NCBI RefSeq assembly: GCF_900215205.1
Contig: NZ_OBDY01000009.1
Location: 248,001-312,000 of the forward strand
Origin: Paractinoplanes atraurantiacus
GTDB taxonomy: Bacteria > Actinomycetota > Actinomycetes > Mycobacteriales > Micromonosporaceae
Direction of reading: 5' to 3'
DNA length: 64,000 nucleotides
The notes under the pieces: model-generated
What the model was told of the DNA's origin: nothing
The model's input: the letters and a program-made list of their open reading frames with translations, nothing else
Database searches by the model: none
Shown: positions 56,254 to 64,000 of the stretch, in pieces
Position numbering within the stretch: the first letter of the stretch is position 1
Layout: the number at the start of each line of letters is the position of its first letter
Position numbers and translations under genes: made by a program

Positions 56254-57878
56254 GCGCCGAACGCCTTCGCGCGGTGGACGGCGAACGGTCCCATCGCGAG
56301 CAGGTCGACCGGCGCCGAGCCGAACAGTTCCATCGCCTCGCGCGGCGTGTCCACCATCGGGCGGCCGGCCGTGTTGAGCGAGGTGTTGACCACCACGGGC
56401 AGGCCGGTGAGCCGCTCGAATTCGGCGATCATCTCGTGCACGAGCGGCTCGGTGTCGCTGTGGACGGTCTGCACCCGGGCCGTGCCGTCGACGTGGGTGA
56501 CCGCCGGGATGCGGTCCTTCCACTCGGGCTTCACCTTGTGCACGAACAGCATGTACGGGCTCGGGTAGACGCCGGAGAAGATGTCGGCGAAGCGCTCGGC
56601 CCGGACCATCGGCGCGATCGGGCGGAACTGCTCGCGGCCCTTGACGTCGTTCATCCGGGTCTGTGTGTCCTTGTCGCCGGGGTGGGCGATCAGCGAGCGG
56701 TGGCCCAGCGCGCGCGGCCCGTATTCACTGCGCCCCTGGTACCAGGCGACGATGCCGTTGTCCGCCAGCACGCGGGCCGCTTCGGCCGCGATCGACTCGG
56801 GCCGGGTGTACGGCAGGGCGGCCCGCTTGAGCTCCGCCTCCAGCTCCTCGTCGCTCCAGCCGCGGCCGAGCGCGGCCGAGCCGAACGTGATGTTCTTCCT
56901 GCCGATCGCGAGGGCCGCGCCGAGCGCCGTGCCGGAGTCGCCGGCCGCCGGCTGCACCCACACCCGCTCGTACGGGCCTTCGGCGGCGATCCGGGCGTTC
57001 GCGACGCAGTTCAGCGCCGTACCCCCGGCCATGGTCAGGGTCTTGGGGCCGCCCGCCGCCTCGTACGTCCATCGGGCCAGGTCGAGCATGACCTCCTCGA
57101 GCCTGGTCTGGACGCTGGAGGCGAGGTCGGCGTGGGCCTCGGTCATCTCGCCGTCGGCCGTGCGCGCCTTGGCCAGCGCGTCCCAGTCGATGCGCTCGAC
57201 GGTGAAGCCGCCGTCGTCGTTGGCGTGGACGAGCTCGCGGAGAAGACCGAGGAACTTCGGGCTTCCGTACGACGCGAGCGCCATCACTTTGTATTCGTCG
57301 CTGGAGTGCAGGAATCCGAGGTGGCGGGTCAGGTCCTCGTAGAGCAGGCCGAGCGAGTGCGGCAGCTCCTGGCTCTTGAGGATCTCCAGCTCGCCCCCGC
57401 GGTAGGCGCCGGCCAGGTGGCTGGCCACCTCACCGCGCCCGTCGAGCACGAGCACCGCGCTGTCCTCCGGCACCGACAGGCCGGCCGAGGCGGCGTGGGC
57501 CACGTGGTGCGGCACGAAGGTGACCTGCGACGGGTCGAGGCCGGGCAGTGCGGTGGCGAGGAACTGCGGCGCCCGGCGCGCGTAGTCGACGCGCATCGCG
57601 TCGGACGGGTCGCTCACACCGAGGGACGAGAGGTCGCGGGTCAGCGAGGGGTCGAACGAGTAGGCGACCGCGTCGAGGTCGTCCGGGCGCAGGCCGGCCT
57701 CCTCCAGACACCAGGCCGCGGCCAGCTCGGGCAGCTCCCACGCGGCGAACGGGACGGGCCTCTTACCGTGCTTGCGACGGCTGAACCGCTCCTCCTCGGC
57801 GGCGGCCACCACGCGGCCGTCGACGATCAGCGCGGCGGCCGGATCGTGGAAGATGGCGTTGATTCCCAGGACACGCAT
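56250..57878 (-). CDS. Carbamoyltransferase (NodU/CmcH family)
   Basis: 542 aa. It uses carbamoyl phosphate and ATP to carbamoylate a hydroxyl, often of a sugar. The Kae1-like domain begins VLGINAIFHDPAAALIVDGR and has the metal-binding HHVAHAAS. The YrdC-like part includes WYQGRSEYGPRALGHRSLIA and GLPVVVNTSLN. First gene of the leftward heptose operon. I take ATG 57878, where homologues start (MRVLGINA); an extension of 15 residues upstream is not family-like. The likely substrate is the heptose or another glycan sugar. Confidence 0.92.
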   Translation of the reverse strand: MRVLGINAIFHDPAAALIVDGRVVAAAEEERFSRRKHGKRPVPFAAWELPELAAAWCLEEAGLRPDDLDAVAYSFDPSLTRDLSSLGVSDPSDAMRVDYARRAPQFLATALPGLDPSQVTFVPHHVAHAASAGLSVPEDSAVLVLDGRGEVASHLAGAYRGGELEILKSQELPHSLGLLYEDLTRHLGFLHSSDEYKVMALASYGSPKFLGLLRELVHANDDGGFTVERIDWDALAKARTADGEMTEAHADLASSVQTRLEEVMLDLARWTYEAAGGPKTLTMAGGTALNCVANARIAAEGPYERVWVQPAAGDSGTALGAALAIGRKNITFGSAALGRGWSDEELEAELKRAALPYTRPESIAAEAARVLADNGIVAWYQGRSEYGPRALGHRSLIAHPGDKDTQTRMNDVKGREQFRPIAPMVRAERFADIFSGVYPSPYMLFVHKVKPEWKDRIPAVTHVDGTARVQTVHSDTEPLVHEMIAEFERLTGLPVVVNTSLNTAGRPMVDTPREAMELFGSAPVDLLAMGPFAVHRAKAFGA

Positions 57879-58007
57879 GTGGCGCCGGATACCCCCGCTC
57901 CGGAGAAGTACTCCCATGATCATTGACTTCTCGAAAAAATAAAAAGTGGCCCTCTACCTGCACTGATACGATGTTTGGAAAGCTTGCCCCTGGGCAAACG
58001 CCCGCAC

Positions 58008-59414
58008 ATGTATGACGTGGAGCAACATGTGGCCGGGGTCTGGAAACCGGGCAATTCGGGCCACAGACTGACCGTCGTGAACCCCGCCGACGGCAACGCG
58101 GTGACCGTCGTCCGGCTCTCCTCCGACAGCGACGTGACCGCGGCCGTCGCGGCCGCCCGCGAGGCCGCGACAAGCTGGGCGGCCACCGCCCCGGCGGCCC
58201 GCGCGGCCGCCCTGCACGCCGCCGCGAACGCCCTCGAGGCCGGCGCGGACGAGCTCGCCGAGATCATGAGCGCCGAGATGGGCAAGCCGGTCGACGGCGC
58301 CCGCGAGTCGATCGGCGCCGGCGTCGGCACGCTGCGGCAGTACGCCGAGCTCGGCCCGACCCACCGGGGCCGCACGCTGGCCGGCGACGACGGCGCGATC
58401 GACCTGATGGCGTACGGGCCGCGCGGCGTGGTCGCGGTGATCACCCCGTGGAACGACCCGGTCGCGGTCGCCTGCGGCCTGCTCGGCGCGGCCCTGGTCA
58501 CCGGCAACACCGTGGTGCACAAGCCGAGCGAGCGGACCCCGGCCACCGGCTGGCGGGTCGTGCGGCTGCTGGCCCCGCACTTCCCGCCCGGGGTGCTCAA
58601 CCTGGTCAACGGCGACGGCTCGGTCGGCGCCGCCCTGGCCGCCTCCGCGGTGGACGTCGTCGCGCAGGTCGGCTCGACCGCGACCGGCCGCTCGATCGCC
58701 GCCGCGTGCGCCCGCACCGGCGCCAAGGCGCTGCTGGAGAACGGCGGCAAGGACCCGGTGATCGTCGACGCCGGTGTGGACCCGGCCTGGGCCGCCCAGC
58801 AGGTCGCGCTCGGCGCCTTCGTCAACTCCGGGCAGATCTGCGTCGCCGTCGAGCGCGTCTACGTGCACCGCGACGTGGCCCCGGCCTTCCTCGACTGCCT
58901 GGCCACCGAGGCCGACACCTGGGCCGCCCAGATCGGGCCGATGGTCGACCGCCGGATGCGCGACGCCGTCGACGAGCAGGTGCAACAGGCGGTCAAGGAC
59001 GGAGCCCGGGCCGTACGCGGTGGCGCCGTACCCGCCGGGCCCGGCGCCTACTACCCGCCGACCGTGCTCGCCGACTGCACCGACGACATGACGGTGATGC
59101 GCGAGGAGACGTTCGGCCCGGTGGCGCCGGTCATGGTCGTCGACTCGTTCGACGAGGGCCTGCGCCGCGCCGCCGACTCCCCCTACGGCCTCGCGGCCAC
59201 CGTGCTCACCACCTCGATGAGCCACGCCCAGCGGGCCTGGCGCTCGCTGCCGGCCGGCACGGTCAAGGTCAACGCGGTCTTCGGCGGGGCTCCGGGCGGC
59301 GCCGCCCACCCGCGCCGCGGCAGCGGTCAGGGGTTCGGCTACGGCCCGGAGCTGCTCGACGAGATGACGGCGACCAAGGCGGTCCACATCGAGGCGCCGC
59401 CGTCGGGCTGGTAG
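58008..59414 (+). CDS. NAD(P)-dependent aldehyde dehydrogenase
   Basis: 468 aa. Nucleotide-binding PWNDPVAVACG and NTVVHKPSERTP, catalytic Glu in LLENGGKDP, catalytic Cys in VNSGQICVAVERV, and the late motif EETFGPVAPVM. The ENGG form is unusual; most relatives have ELGG. It oxidises an aldehyde whose identity is not evident. ATG 58008 gives a typical N-terminus (MYDVEQHVAGVWKPG). It is divergent from the carbamoyltransferase gene; the 130-bp gap contains a GAAAAAATAAAAAG run that stands out in this genome. Confidence 0.9.
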   Translation: MYDVEQHVAGVWKPGNSGHRLTVVNPADGNAVTVVRLSSDSDVTAAVAAAREAATSWAATAPAARAAALHAAANALEAGADELAEIMSAEMGKPVDGARESIGAGVGTLRQYAELGPTHRGRTLAGDDGAIDLMAYGPRGVVAVITPWNDPVAVACGLLGAALVTGNTVVHKPSERTPATGWRVVRLLAPHFPPGVLNLVNGDGSVGAALAASAVDVVAQVGSTATGRSIAAACARTGAKALLENGGKDPVIVDAGVDPAWAAQQVALGAFVNSGQICVAVERVYVHRDVAPAFLDCLATEADTWAAQIGPMVDRRMRDAVDEQVQQAVKDGARAVRGGAVPAGPGAYYPPTVLADCTDDMTVMREETFGPVAPVMVVDSFDEGLRRAADSPYGLAATVLTTSMSHAQRAWRSLPAGTVKVNAVFGGAPGGAAHPRRGSGQGFGYGPELLDEMTATKAVHIEAPPSGW

Positions 59415-60245
59415 CTACAGCCTCCGCAGGGCCGCTTCCACCTCCGGCGGGAGCGGCCGGCGGTGGTTCAGCGCCCACGGCAGGTCCCTTGTCACCCCGA
59501 AAACCGATCGAGGGCTTCGCCGTACGGCGGTGAGCAGCGTCCGCCCGATCACGGGAAGCGGGCGGCGGAGCACCGCGGTCAGCACCCGGTTGCGCGTCTC
59601 CCGCCGGGCCCGCGCTCCGTTGTCCCGGCCCGCCGGCTGCGGCAGGTGCCGGACGGTGAGCTCGGGGGCGTACGACAGCTCGTACCCGGCGGCGGCGAGG
59701 TCCATGGCCAGCAGCGCCTCCTCGCCGTACACGAAAAGTCTCGGCTCGAAGCCGCCGGCGGCCAGGAAAGCGTCCCGCCGCACGATCACCGAGCAGGCGA
59801 GGAAGCCCAGGATGGACGGCCCGGCGGTCCCCCGGCCGAGCGGGCTCGCGGCCATCTCGGCCGACACCGGGTCGAGCCGGCCCTCCGGCCCGACCAGCAC
59901 CCGCGCCGCCAGCAGGGCGACCCGGGGATGGGCGTCCATGATGTCGGCGGCGCGGGCGAGGGAGCCGGGCGTCCAGTACGAGTCGTCGTCGGCGAAAGCG
60001 ACGTAGCGGGTGCGTGCCCGCTCCACCCCCACATTGCGGGCGGCGGCGCCGCGGTTCGCGTCCAGGCGGACCACGTCGACGCCGGGCAGAGCGGGCAGCT
60101 CCTGGTCGGAGGCGTTGTCGACCAGGATCGTCCGGGCGCGATGGCGGGGCATGGTCTCGCGCAGCCGGTCGGCCCGGTTCCGGGTGGCGACCACGACGGT
60201 GACGTCGTCGGTCTCCACCGACAATTGATTGGTGTCCAGCGACAT
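59415..60245 (-). CDS. GT2-family glycosyltransferase
   Basis: 276 aa. GT-A fold with VTVVVATRNRADRLRETM, NRGAAARNVGVERARTRYVA, the DxD-type site FADDDSYW and LFVYGEEALLAMDLAAAGYE. No TM tail is clear. Its stop directly abuts the end of the convergent aldehyde dehydrogenase gene. It lies just outside the heptose operon on the same strand and may add to the same glycan. Confidence 0.86.
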   Translation of the reverse strand: MSLDTNQLSVETDDVTVVVATRNRADRLRETMPRHRARTILVDNASDQELPALPGVDVVRLDANRGAAARNVGVERARTRYVAFADDDSYWTPGSLARAADIMDAHPRVALLAARVLVGPEGRLDPVSAEMAASPLGRGTAGPSILGFLACSVIVRRDAFLAAGGFEPRLFVYGEEALLAMDLAAAGYELSYAPELTVRHLPQPAGRDNGARARRETRNRVLTAVLRRPLPVIGRTLLTAVRRSPRSVFGVTRDLPWALNHRRPLPPEVEAALRRL

Positions 60246-60275
60246 GGCGGTGCGCTTACCCCGTACGCAAGTTTC

Positions 60276-61223
60276 TTAGAGCTGTCCTTTCAACTCTTTC
60301 GAGAAGAAATCGAAGAATCCGTCGGGATCGGGGCCGGCATTCATCAGAACGATGTGGTCGTATCCCGCGTCCGTGTATTCCTTGACCGATTTCAGGTACG
60401 GTTCGGGGTCCGGGCCGTGCGCGAACTTCTCGGCCACGTCCTCGGGCCGCACGGTCGCCGACGCCGCCTCGAAATTGACCGGATTCGGCAGTTCGGCCAT
60501 CACCTTCCAGCCGGTGACACCCCAGCGGCTGGTCTCGTGCGCGGCCTTCACCGCCGCCTCCGCGGTCGGCGCCCACGCGACGGACACCTCGGCGTACTTG
60601 GGTCCCTTGCCGCCACTCTTGGCGTACGTCTCGACCAGATCCTTGCGGGGCTCGGTCACGAACAGACCGCTGCCGTGGGTGGCGGCGAGTTCGGCGGCGT
60701 CGTTGCCGCCGGCGGCCACGGCGATGACCGGCAGCTTCTCCGGCAGGTCGAACACCTGCGCGTCCTCGAGTTGAAGGTGCTTTCCCTCGTACGACTGGTA
60801 GCCGCCCCGCCAGAGCAGATTGATGATCTCCAGCGCCTCCACGAGACGCTCGTGCCGGCCCCGCACGCTGGGGAAACCCTGGCCGACGACGTGCTCGTTG
60901 AGCCGCTCGCCGGCGCCGATGCCCAGCGTGAAACGGTCGTCGGAGAGGATCGCCAGCGTCGCCGCGGCCTGCGCGATGATCGCCGGGTGGTAGCGCACGG
61001 TCGGGCAGGTCACGCCCGTGGCCAGGCCCAGCCGCTCGGTGCGCATGGCGATCGCGCTCAGCACGTTCCAGGCGAACGGCGAATGCCCCTGCACGTCGAG
61101 CCACGGGTGGAAGTGGTCGCTGATCTCCACGAAGTCGAATCCGGCCTGCTCGGCGAGGACCGCCTGGCGGATCAGCTCCTTGGGTCCGAAGGCCTCCGCG
61201 GCCAGCTTGTATCCGAGTTTCAT
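60276..61223 (-). CDS. F420-dependent LLM-class oxidoreductase
   Basis: 315 aa luciferase-like TIM barrel related to F420-dependent glucose-6-phosphate dehydrogenase. It starts MKLGYKLAAEAFGP and has EISDHFHPWLDVQGHSPFAW, LATGVTCPTVRYHPAIIAQA and LGIGAGERLNEHVVG. The substrate may be a sugar phosphate or another hydride donor/acceptor. The family and the organism suggest F420 instead of FMN. It lies 30 bp upstream of the GT2 gene on the same strand. ATG 61223. Confidence 0.87.
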   Translation of the reverse strand: MKLGYKLAAEAFGPKELIRQAVLAEQAGFDFVEISDHFHPWLDVQGHSPFAWNVLSAIAMRTERLGLATGVTCPTVRYHPAIIAQAAATLAILSDDRFTLGIGAGERLNEHVVGQGFPSVRGRHERLVEALEIINLLWRGGYQSYEGKHLQLEDAQVFDLPEKLPVIAVAAGGNDAAELAATHGSGLFVTEPRKDLVETYAKSGGKGPKYAEVSVAWAPTAEAAVKAAHETSRWGVTGWKVMAELPNPVNFEAASATVRPEDVAEKFAHGPDPEPYLKSVKEYTDAGYDHIVLMNAGPDPDGFFDFFSKELKGQL

Positions 61224-61288
61224 ACCCGTACAGCTTCCCGGCCCGGACCCTCGCAAACGCGCTGGTCCGGGCCGGGATTGCCGCTGTG

Positions 61289-61915
61289 TCAGGATGCGGC
61301 GGAACGAGCCTGGTCCCGTACGTCCTGTGCGTTGTCCTTGGCCGTTGACTTGGTCGTCTGGACGGCGTCCTGGGCCGTCTCCTTGACCTGGCCGAAAGCC
61401 TGCTGGGCCTCGTGGGAAAGATCTTCCCGCAGCTCCTGGGTGGCGTCCTTGACCTTCTCGGTCAGGTCGCCGCTGTGCTCCTTGAGGGCGGCGCCGGCGC
61501 TCTTCTCGGCCTCGGTGACCGGGATGAGCGTGGCCGCGAGCATGCCGACGCCGAAGGCGATGATGCCGGCCGCGATCGGGTTGCCCTGCGTCTGCGACGC
61601 CACCGCGTGCGGCGCCTGTTTGACGGCGTCGGCCGCCTGGTGTGCCTTCTCGCTGGCCACATCCGTCGCCTGCGAAGCCTTGTCGCTGACCGCGCTGCCG
61701 ACCTGGCTCGCCTTGTCGCTCACCGTTCCTCCTACGTCCGACGCCTTGGACGACGCGGAGTCGCTGACGCCCATGACCTTCTCCTTGACCGCGGTCCAGC
61801 GCCGCTGCGCCACCTTCGTGGGGCTCGTCTTCTCGGCGAGCAGGTCGACGTCGCGGGTCAGCGAACGCCGGGTGTTCTCGATGTCCTGCCTCAGCCGGTC
61901 GGGTTCTTCAGCCAT
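61289..61915 (-). CDS. DUF3618 protein
   Basis: 208 aa. The first 30 residues (DRLRQDIENTRRSLTRDVDL) are the DUF3618 core. A long amphipathic stretch of VSDKASQ / ASEKAHQ units resembles LEA-like repeats. One hydrophobic helix (NPIAAGIIAFGVGMLAATLI) anchors it. The ATG at 61915 lies within the end of the holin-like gene (25-bp overlap), so translation is coupled. Probably an envelope or stress protein. Confidence 0.85.
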   Translation of the reverse strand: MAEEPDRLRQDIENTRRSLTRDVDLLAEKTSPTKVAQRRWTAVKEKVMGVSDSASSKASDVGGTVSDKASQVGSAVSDKASQATDVASEKAHQAADAVKQAPHAVASQTQGNPIAAGIIAFGVGMLAATLIPVTEAEKSAGAALKEHSGDLTEKVKDATQELREDLSHEAQQAFGQVKETAQDAVQTTKSTAKDNAQDVRDQARSAAS

Positions 61916-62307
61916 TGGGCGTCCTCCTTAAGGGTGTCGACGGTGCGGCGGGGCATCGGGTCGACGTTCTTGAGCTTCTTCTTGCCGTTCGCGTAGAGGA
62001 CAGCGCCGACGATGCCCCAGACGGCGGCCACGATCAGGGCGGCCCACCCGGCCGGCATGACAGCGTCCAGGGCGAACACGGCGGCGAGGCTGAGGAACAG
62101 CACCGCCAGGTAGCCGGCGAAACCGGCCCCGCCGAGCATCCCGGCCGCCTTGCCGGCCTTCTTGGCCTCCTGCTGGACCTCGGCCTTGGCCAGCTCCACC
62201 TCCTGGCGGAACAGCTGCGACAGGTCGTTGCTGATGTTGCCGATCAGCTCGCCGACCGAGGTCTCGGAGACCTCCTCGGCCCGATTCTGCTGGTACGGGG
62301 TGGTCAT
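61891..62307 (-). CDS. Phage-holin-like (PF07332) membrane protein
   Basis: 138 aa. Amphipathic N-terminus (ETSVGELIGNISNDLSQLFR, then QEVELAKAEVQ), two TM helices (GFAGYLAVLFLSLAAVFALD and WAALIVAAVWGIVGAVLYA) and a basic tail. The family name is historical; in actinomycetes these are chromosomal membrane proteins in a DUF3618 operon, as here. No phage genes are near. The ATG overlaps the previous stop by 4 bp. Confidence 0.87.
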   Translation of the reverse strand: MTTPYQQNRAEEVSETSVGELIGNISNDLSQLFRQEVELAKAEVQQEAKKAGKAAGMLGGAGFAGYLAVLFLSLAAVFALDAVMPAGWAALIVAAVWGIVGAVLYANGKKKLKNVDPMPRRTVDTLKEDAQWLKNPTG

Positions 62308-63134
62308 CGTGGACGCTCCGGACTGTCCACCACGTACTCCTGGTGCACCGACGGCGTGCCGGTGCCGGTCGACGTGTACTCGGTCGCGCTGGCGTAACCG
62401 CCGGTGGGGGCCGCGACCGGCTGTGTCGTGGCGGCCGGGTAGCCCGTCGCGTACTGCGCCGTGGTGTCCGTGCCCGAATTCGACACGAAGGAGTCACTGC
62501 TCGGCTTGGCAGCATCGCTGCTGCTCGTCTCGGCCTTGGCGACGCTCTTGCCGAGGCGGCCGACGACGAAGCCGGCGGCCAGGGCGGTGGCCAGGAACGC
62601 GCCGGGACGCCGGCGGGCGAAGTCCTGCACCTCGCGCAGCACACCCTCGGGACCGTTGCGGTCCAGGTAGTCGGCGAACTGGCGGCCGCCGTCGGCGATC
62701 CGGGTCACGACCTGCGCGGCCGGGGTGTCGCCACGGTCGCCGCGCATCTGGTCGAGCTGGTCGGCGGTGTCGCGGATGGAGCCGACGAGACGGTCGTTCT
62801 GCGAACGAGCCTGCTCGTTGACCTTGGTCTTGACGTCGGAGGCGAGGTTGCTCACCTGCGTCCTGGCCTCGTCGCCGACCCGGCGGGCCTGCTGCTTGGC
62901 GGTGTCCTTCACGTCGGCCGCGGCCTCACCGGCGGCGTGACCGGTCTGGGAGGCGACCTCCTTGGCCTTCTCCTTGGCGCCGCTCGGCTGGCTGGACTGC
63001 CCCTCCGACGGGGAGGAATAAGTCTCGGCATAGACCTCGGTCGTATACGCCTCGGTGGGGTACGTCGCCTGGGTCGGCACCTCGACGGGATCGACGGCGC
63101 CCGGTCCGCGAACGCCCGATGGCACGTCACTCAT
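62304..63134 (-). CDS. Alanine/glutamine-rich CsbD/LEA-like membrane-associated protein
   Basis: 276 aa, first gene of the three-gene operon. An acidic, Tyr/Thr-rich start (YPTEAYTTEVYAETYS), then helical repeat-like sequence (KEKAKEVASQTGHAAGEAAA, DVKDTAKQQARRVGDEARTQ), a hydrophobic helix (GAFLATALAAGFVVGRLG) and a low-complexity tail. GGAGG precedes the ATG at 63134. I know no precise function; the neighbours suggest envelope stress protection. Confidence 0.75.
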   Translation of the reverse strand: MSDVPSGVRGPGAVDPVEVPTQATYPTEAYTTEVYAETYSSPSEGQSSQPSGAKEKAKEVASQTGHAAGEAAADVKDTAKQQARRVGDEARTQVSNLASDVKTKVNEQARSQNDRLVGSIRDTADQLDQMRGDRGDTPAAQVVTRIADGGRQFADYLDRNGPEGVLREVQDFARRRPGAFLATALAAGFVVGRLGKSVAKAETSSSDAAKPSSDSFVSNSGTDTTAQYATGYPAATTQPVAAPTGGYASATEYTSTGTGTPSVHQEYVVDSPERPR

Positions 63135-63304
63135 GGGTTTCCTCCAGTGGGGATTTCGACGTACATTCAGCTACCCGTGACAGCCCCCGGCCATTCACAA
63201 AATCGTCTGCGGAATAGAGCGAATATCCGTGCGCATGATTCGCCGGAAACCGGGTATCGGACCGCTTCTGCCCAGTTCACGGCCGCCTGTTACCCTCGCG
63301 AATC

Positions 63305-64000
63305 GTGAGCGATCTTTTCGGCAGGCGGGTCATCGGCGGGCGCACATTTGATTTCTCCCGCCAGGTTGCGGTGATGGCGATCGTCAACCGCACCCCGGAC
63401 TCGTTCCACGACCGGGGGCGCACGTTCGCGCTCGACCGGGCGGTCGAGGCGGTCGAGGCGGCGGCCGACGGCGGAGCCGACTGGATCGACGTGGGTGGGG
63501 TGCCGTTCGCGCCGGGACCGGAAGTCACGGTGGCGGAAGAGCTCGACCGGGTGCTGCCGGTGGTGGAGGTGGCGAAATCCCGGACGGTCGTCTCGGTGGA
63601 CACGTTCCGGCCGGAAGTGGCGGCGGAGGTGATCAAGGCGGGCGCGGGGGTCATCAACGACACGTCAGGGTTGCGCGACCCGGCGATGGCGGACGTGGTG
63701 GCGGGAACCGACGCTCAGCTGGTCATCACCCACAGCCTGGCGGCGCCGCGGACGCTGTGGCCGAGTCCGCAGTATCAGGACGTGACGGCCGAGGTCGCAG
63801 CATTCCTGCGGGAGCGAGTGCGGGTGGCGCTGGAACGCGGCGTACGGCCGAATCAGATCATCATCGATCCGGGGCCGGATCTGAACAAGAACACCCGGCA
63901 CACGCTCGAGCTGACACGGCGGCTCGGGGAGATCGCCGAGGTGGGGTATCCGGTGCTGGCGGCGGTGAGCAACAAGGACTTCATCGGTGAGACGTTGGAT
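63305..64000 (+). CDS. Dihydropteroate synthase homologue (FolP2-type), 3' end outside the window
   Basis: The first 232 residues are present. The start is GTG 63305 with no ribosome-binding site; TACCCT lies 8 bases upstream, which suggests a leaderless mRNA. Marks of the fold are VAVMAIVNRTPDSFHDRG, GADWIDVGGVPFAPG, VVSVDTFRPEVA, GVINDTSGL, IIIDPGPDLNKNT and SNKDFIGETL. These match the mycobacterial FolP2 type better than FolP1; FolP2 there lacks clear dihydropteroate synthase activity and often neighbours glucosyl-3-phosphoglycerate genes. The next gene is not visible. Confidence 0.88.
   Translation, partial: MSDLFGRRVIGGRTFDFSRQVAVMAIVNRTPDSFHDRGRTFALDRAVEAVEAAADGGADWIDVGGVPFAPGPEVTVAEELDRVLPVVEVAKSRTVVSVDTFRPEVAAEVIKAGAGVINDTSGLRDPAMADVVAGTDAQLVITHSLAAPRTLWPSPQYQDVTAEVAAFLRERVRVALERGVRPNQIIIDPGPDLNKNTRHTLELTRRLGEIAEVGYPVLAAVSNKDFIGETLD

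Noticed and set aside
57925..57956. TTGACT and a following A-rich run as a sigma-70 type promoter
   Set aside because: No suitable -10 hexamer lies at 16-19 bases.
61891..62307. Holin as evidence of a prophage
   Set aside because: No other phage gene is present; the protein belongs to a common chromosomal actinobacterial family next to DUF3618.
1..64000. tRNA and rRNA genes
   Set aside because: No cloverleaf with conserved T-loop (GGTTCGAATCC-like) or rRNA segment was recognised on reading; a dedicated covariance search could still find one.

Overview
The window is very GC-rich (third codon positions are mostly G or C), uses many GTG starts, and links genes through 1-4 bp stop/start overlaps. 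It carries several actinobacterial hallmarks: cydA-cydB-cydDC, a DUF6230/DUF6114 pair, DUF2277, DUF3618, an F420-type luciferase-like oxidoreductase, an NlpC/P60 gene under a ydaO-type c-di-AMP riboswitch, and a FolP2-type dihydropteroate synthase homologue. I infer a filamentous actinomycete, most likely of the Micromonosporaceae (Actinoplanes-like). The genus is inference. No phage, insertion sequence, CRISPR array, tRNA or rRNA was recognised.

Layout. 0-4.5 kb: end of a membrane protein gene, then a two-gene molybdenum hydroxylase operon whose iron-sulphur and molybdopterin subunits are fused. 4.4-9.7 kb: two overlapping sensor kinases and a class A penicillin-binding protein. 10-14 kb: a secreted DUF6230 protein with a DUF6114 membrane partner, and small metabolic genes. 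14.2-18.8 kb: a leftward operon of methyltransferase, GntR regulator and trpA/trpB without other trp genes, behind a LolA-like lipoprotein gene. 18.9-21 kb: an OmpR-type two-component system. 21.5-28.6 kb: a YcnI-like copper protein, membrane and TPR/AAA proteins, the riboswitch-controlled peptidoglycan hydrolase, and a BlaI/M56 pair. 28.7-35.5 kb: cytochrome bd oxidase with a giant fused CydDC exporter; two dyads shared with blaI suggest BlaI control. 35.4-46.7 kb: regulators, an MFS exporter, an S9 peptidase, a thiolase with its TetR repressor, SurE, a GGDEF-EAL protein and a small cluster of broken genes.

46.7-61.2 kb: the most distinctive region. A leftward, tightly overlapping operon encodes a carbamoyltransferase, a GT2 enzyme, a GmhB phosphatase fused to a GT9 glycosyltransferase, two further glycosyltransferases, GmhA, bifunctional HldE, an SDR and a second GT9 enzyme. 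Together they should make ADP-D-glycero-beta-D-manno-heptose and build a carbamoylated heptose-containing glycan or metabolite. HldD is not present in the window. An aldehyde dehydrogenase, another GT2 gene and an F420-type oxidoreductase lie beside it. 61.3-64 kb: three small envelope/stress-type proteins and the start of a folP2-like gene.

A theme across the window is in-frame low-complexity repeat expansion at domain junctions: the molybdenum hydroxylase, both halves of CydDC, the thiolase, DUF6114, the GmhB-GT9 linker and a GT2 tail. Related GC-rich tandem arrays fill the otherwise empty intergenic stretches at 14.0, 21.0 and 40.1 kb.
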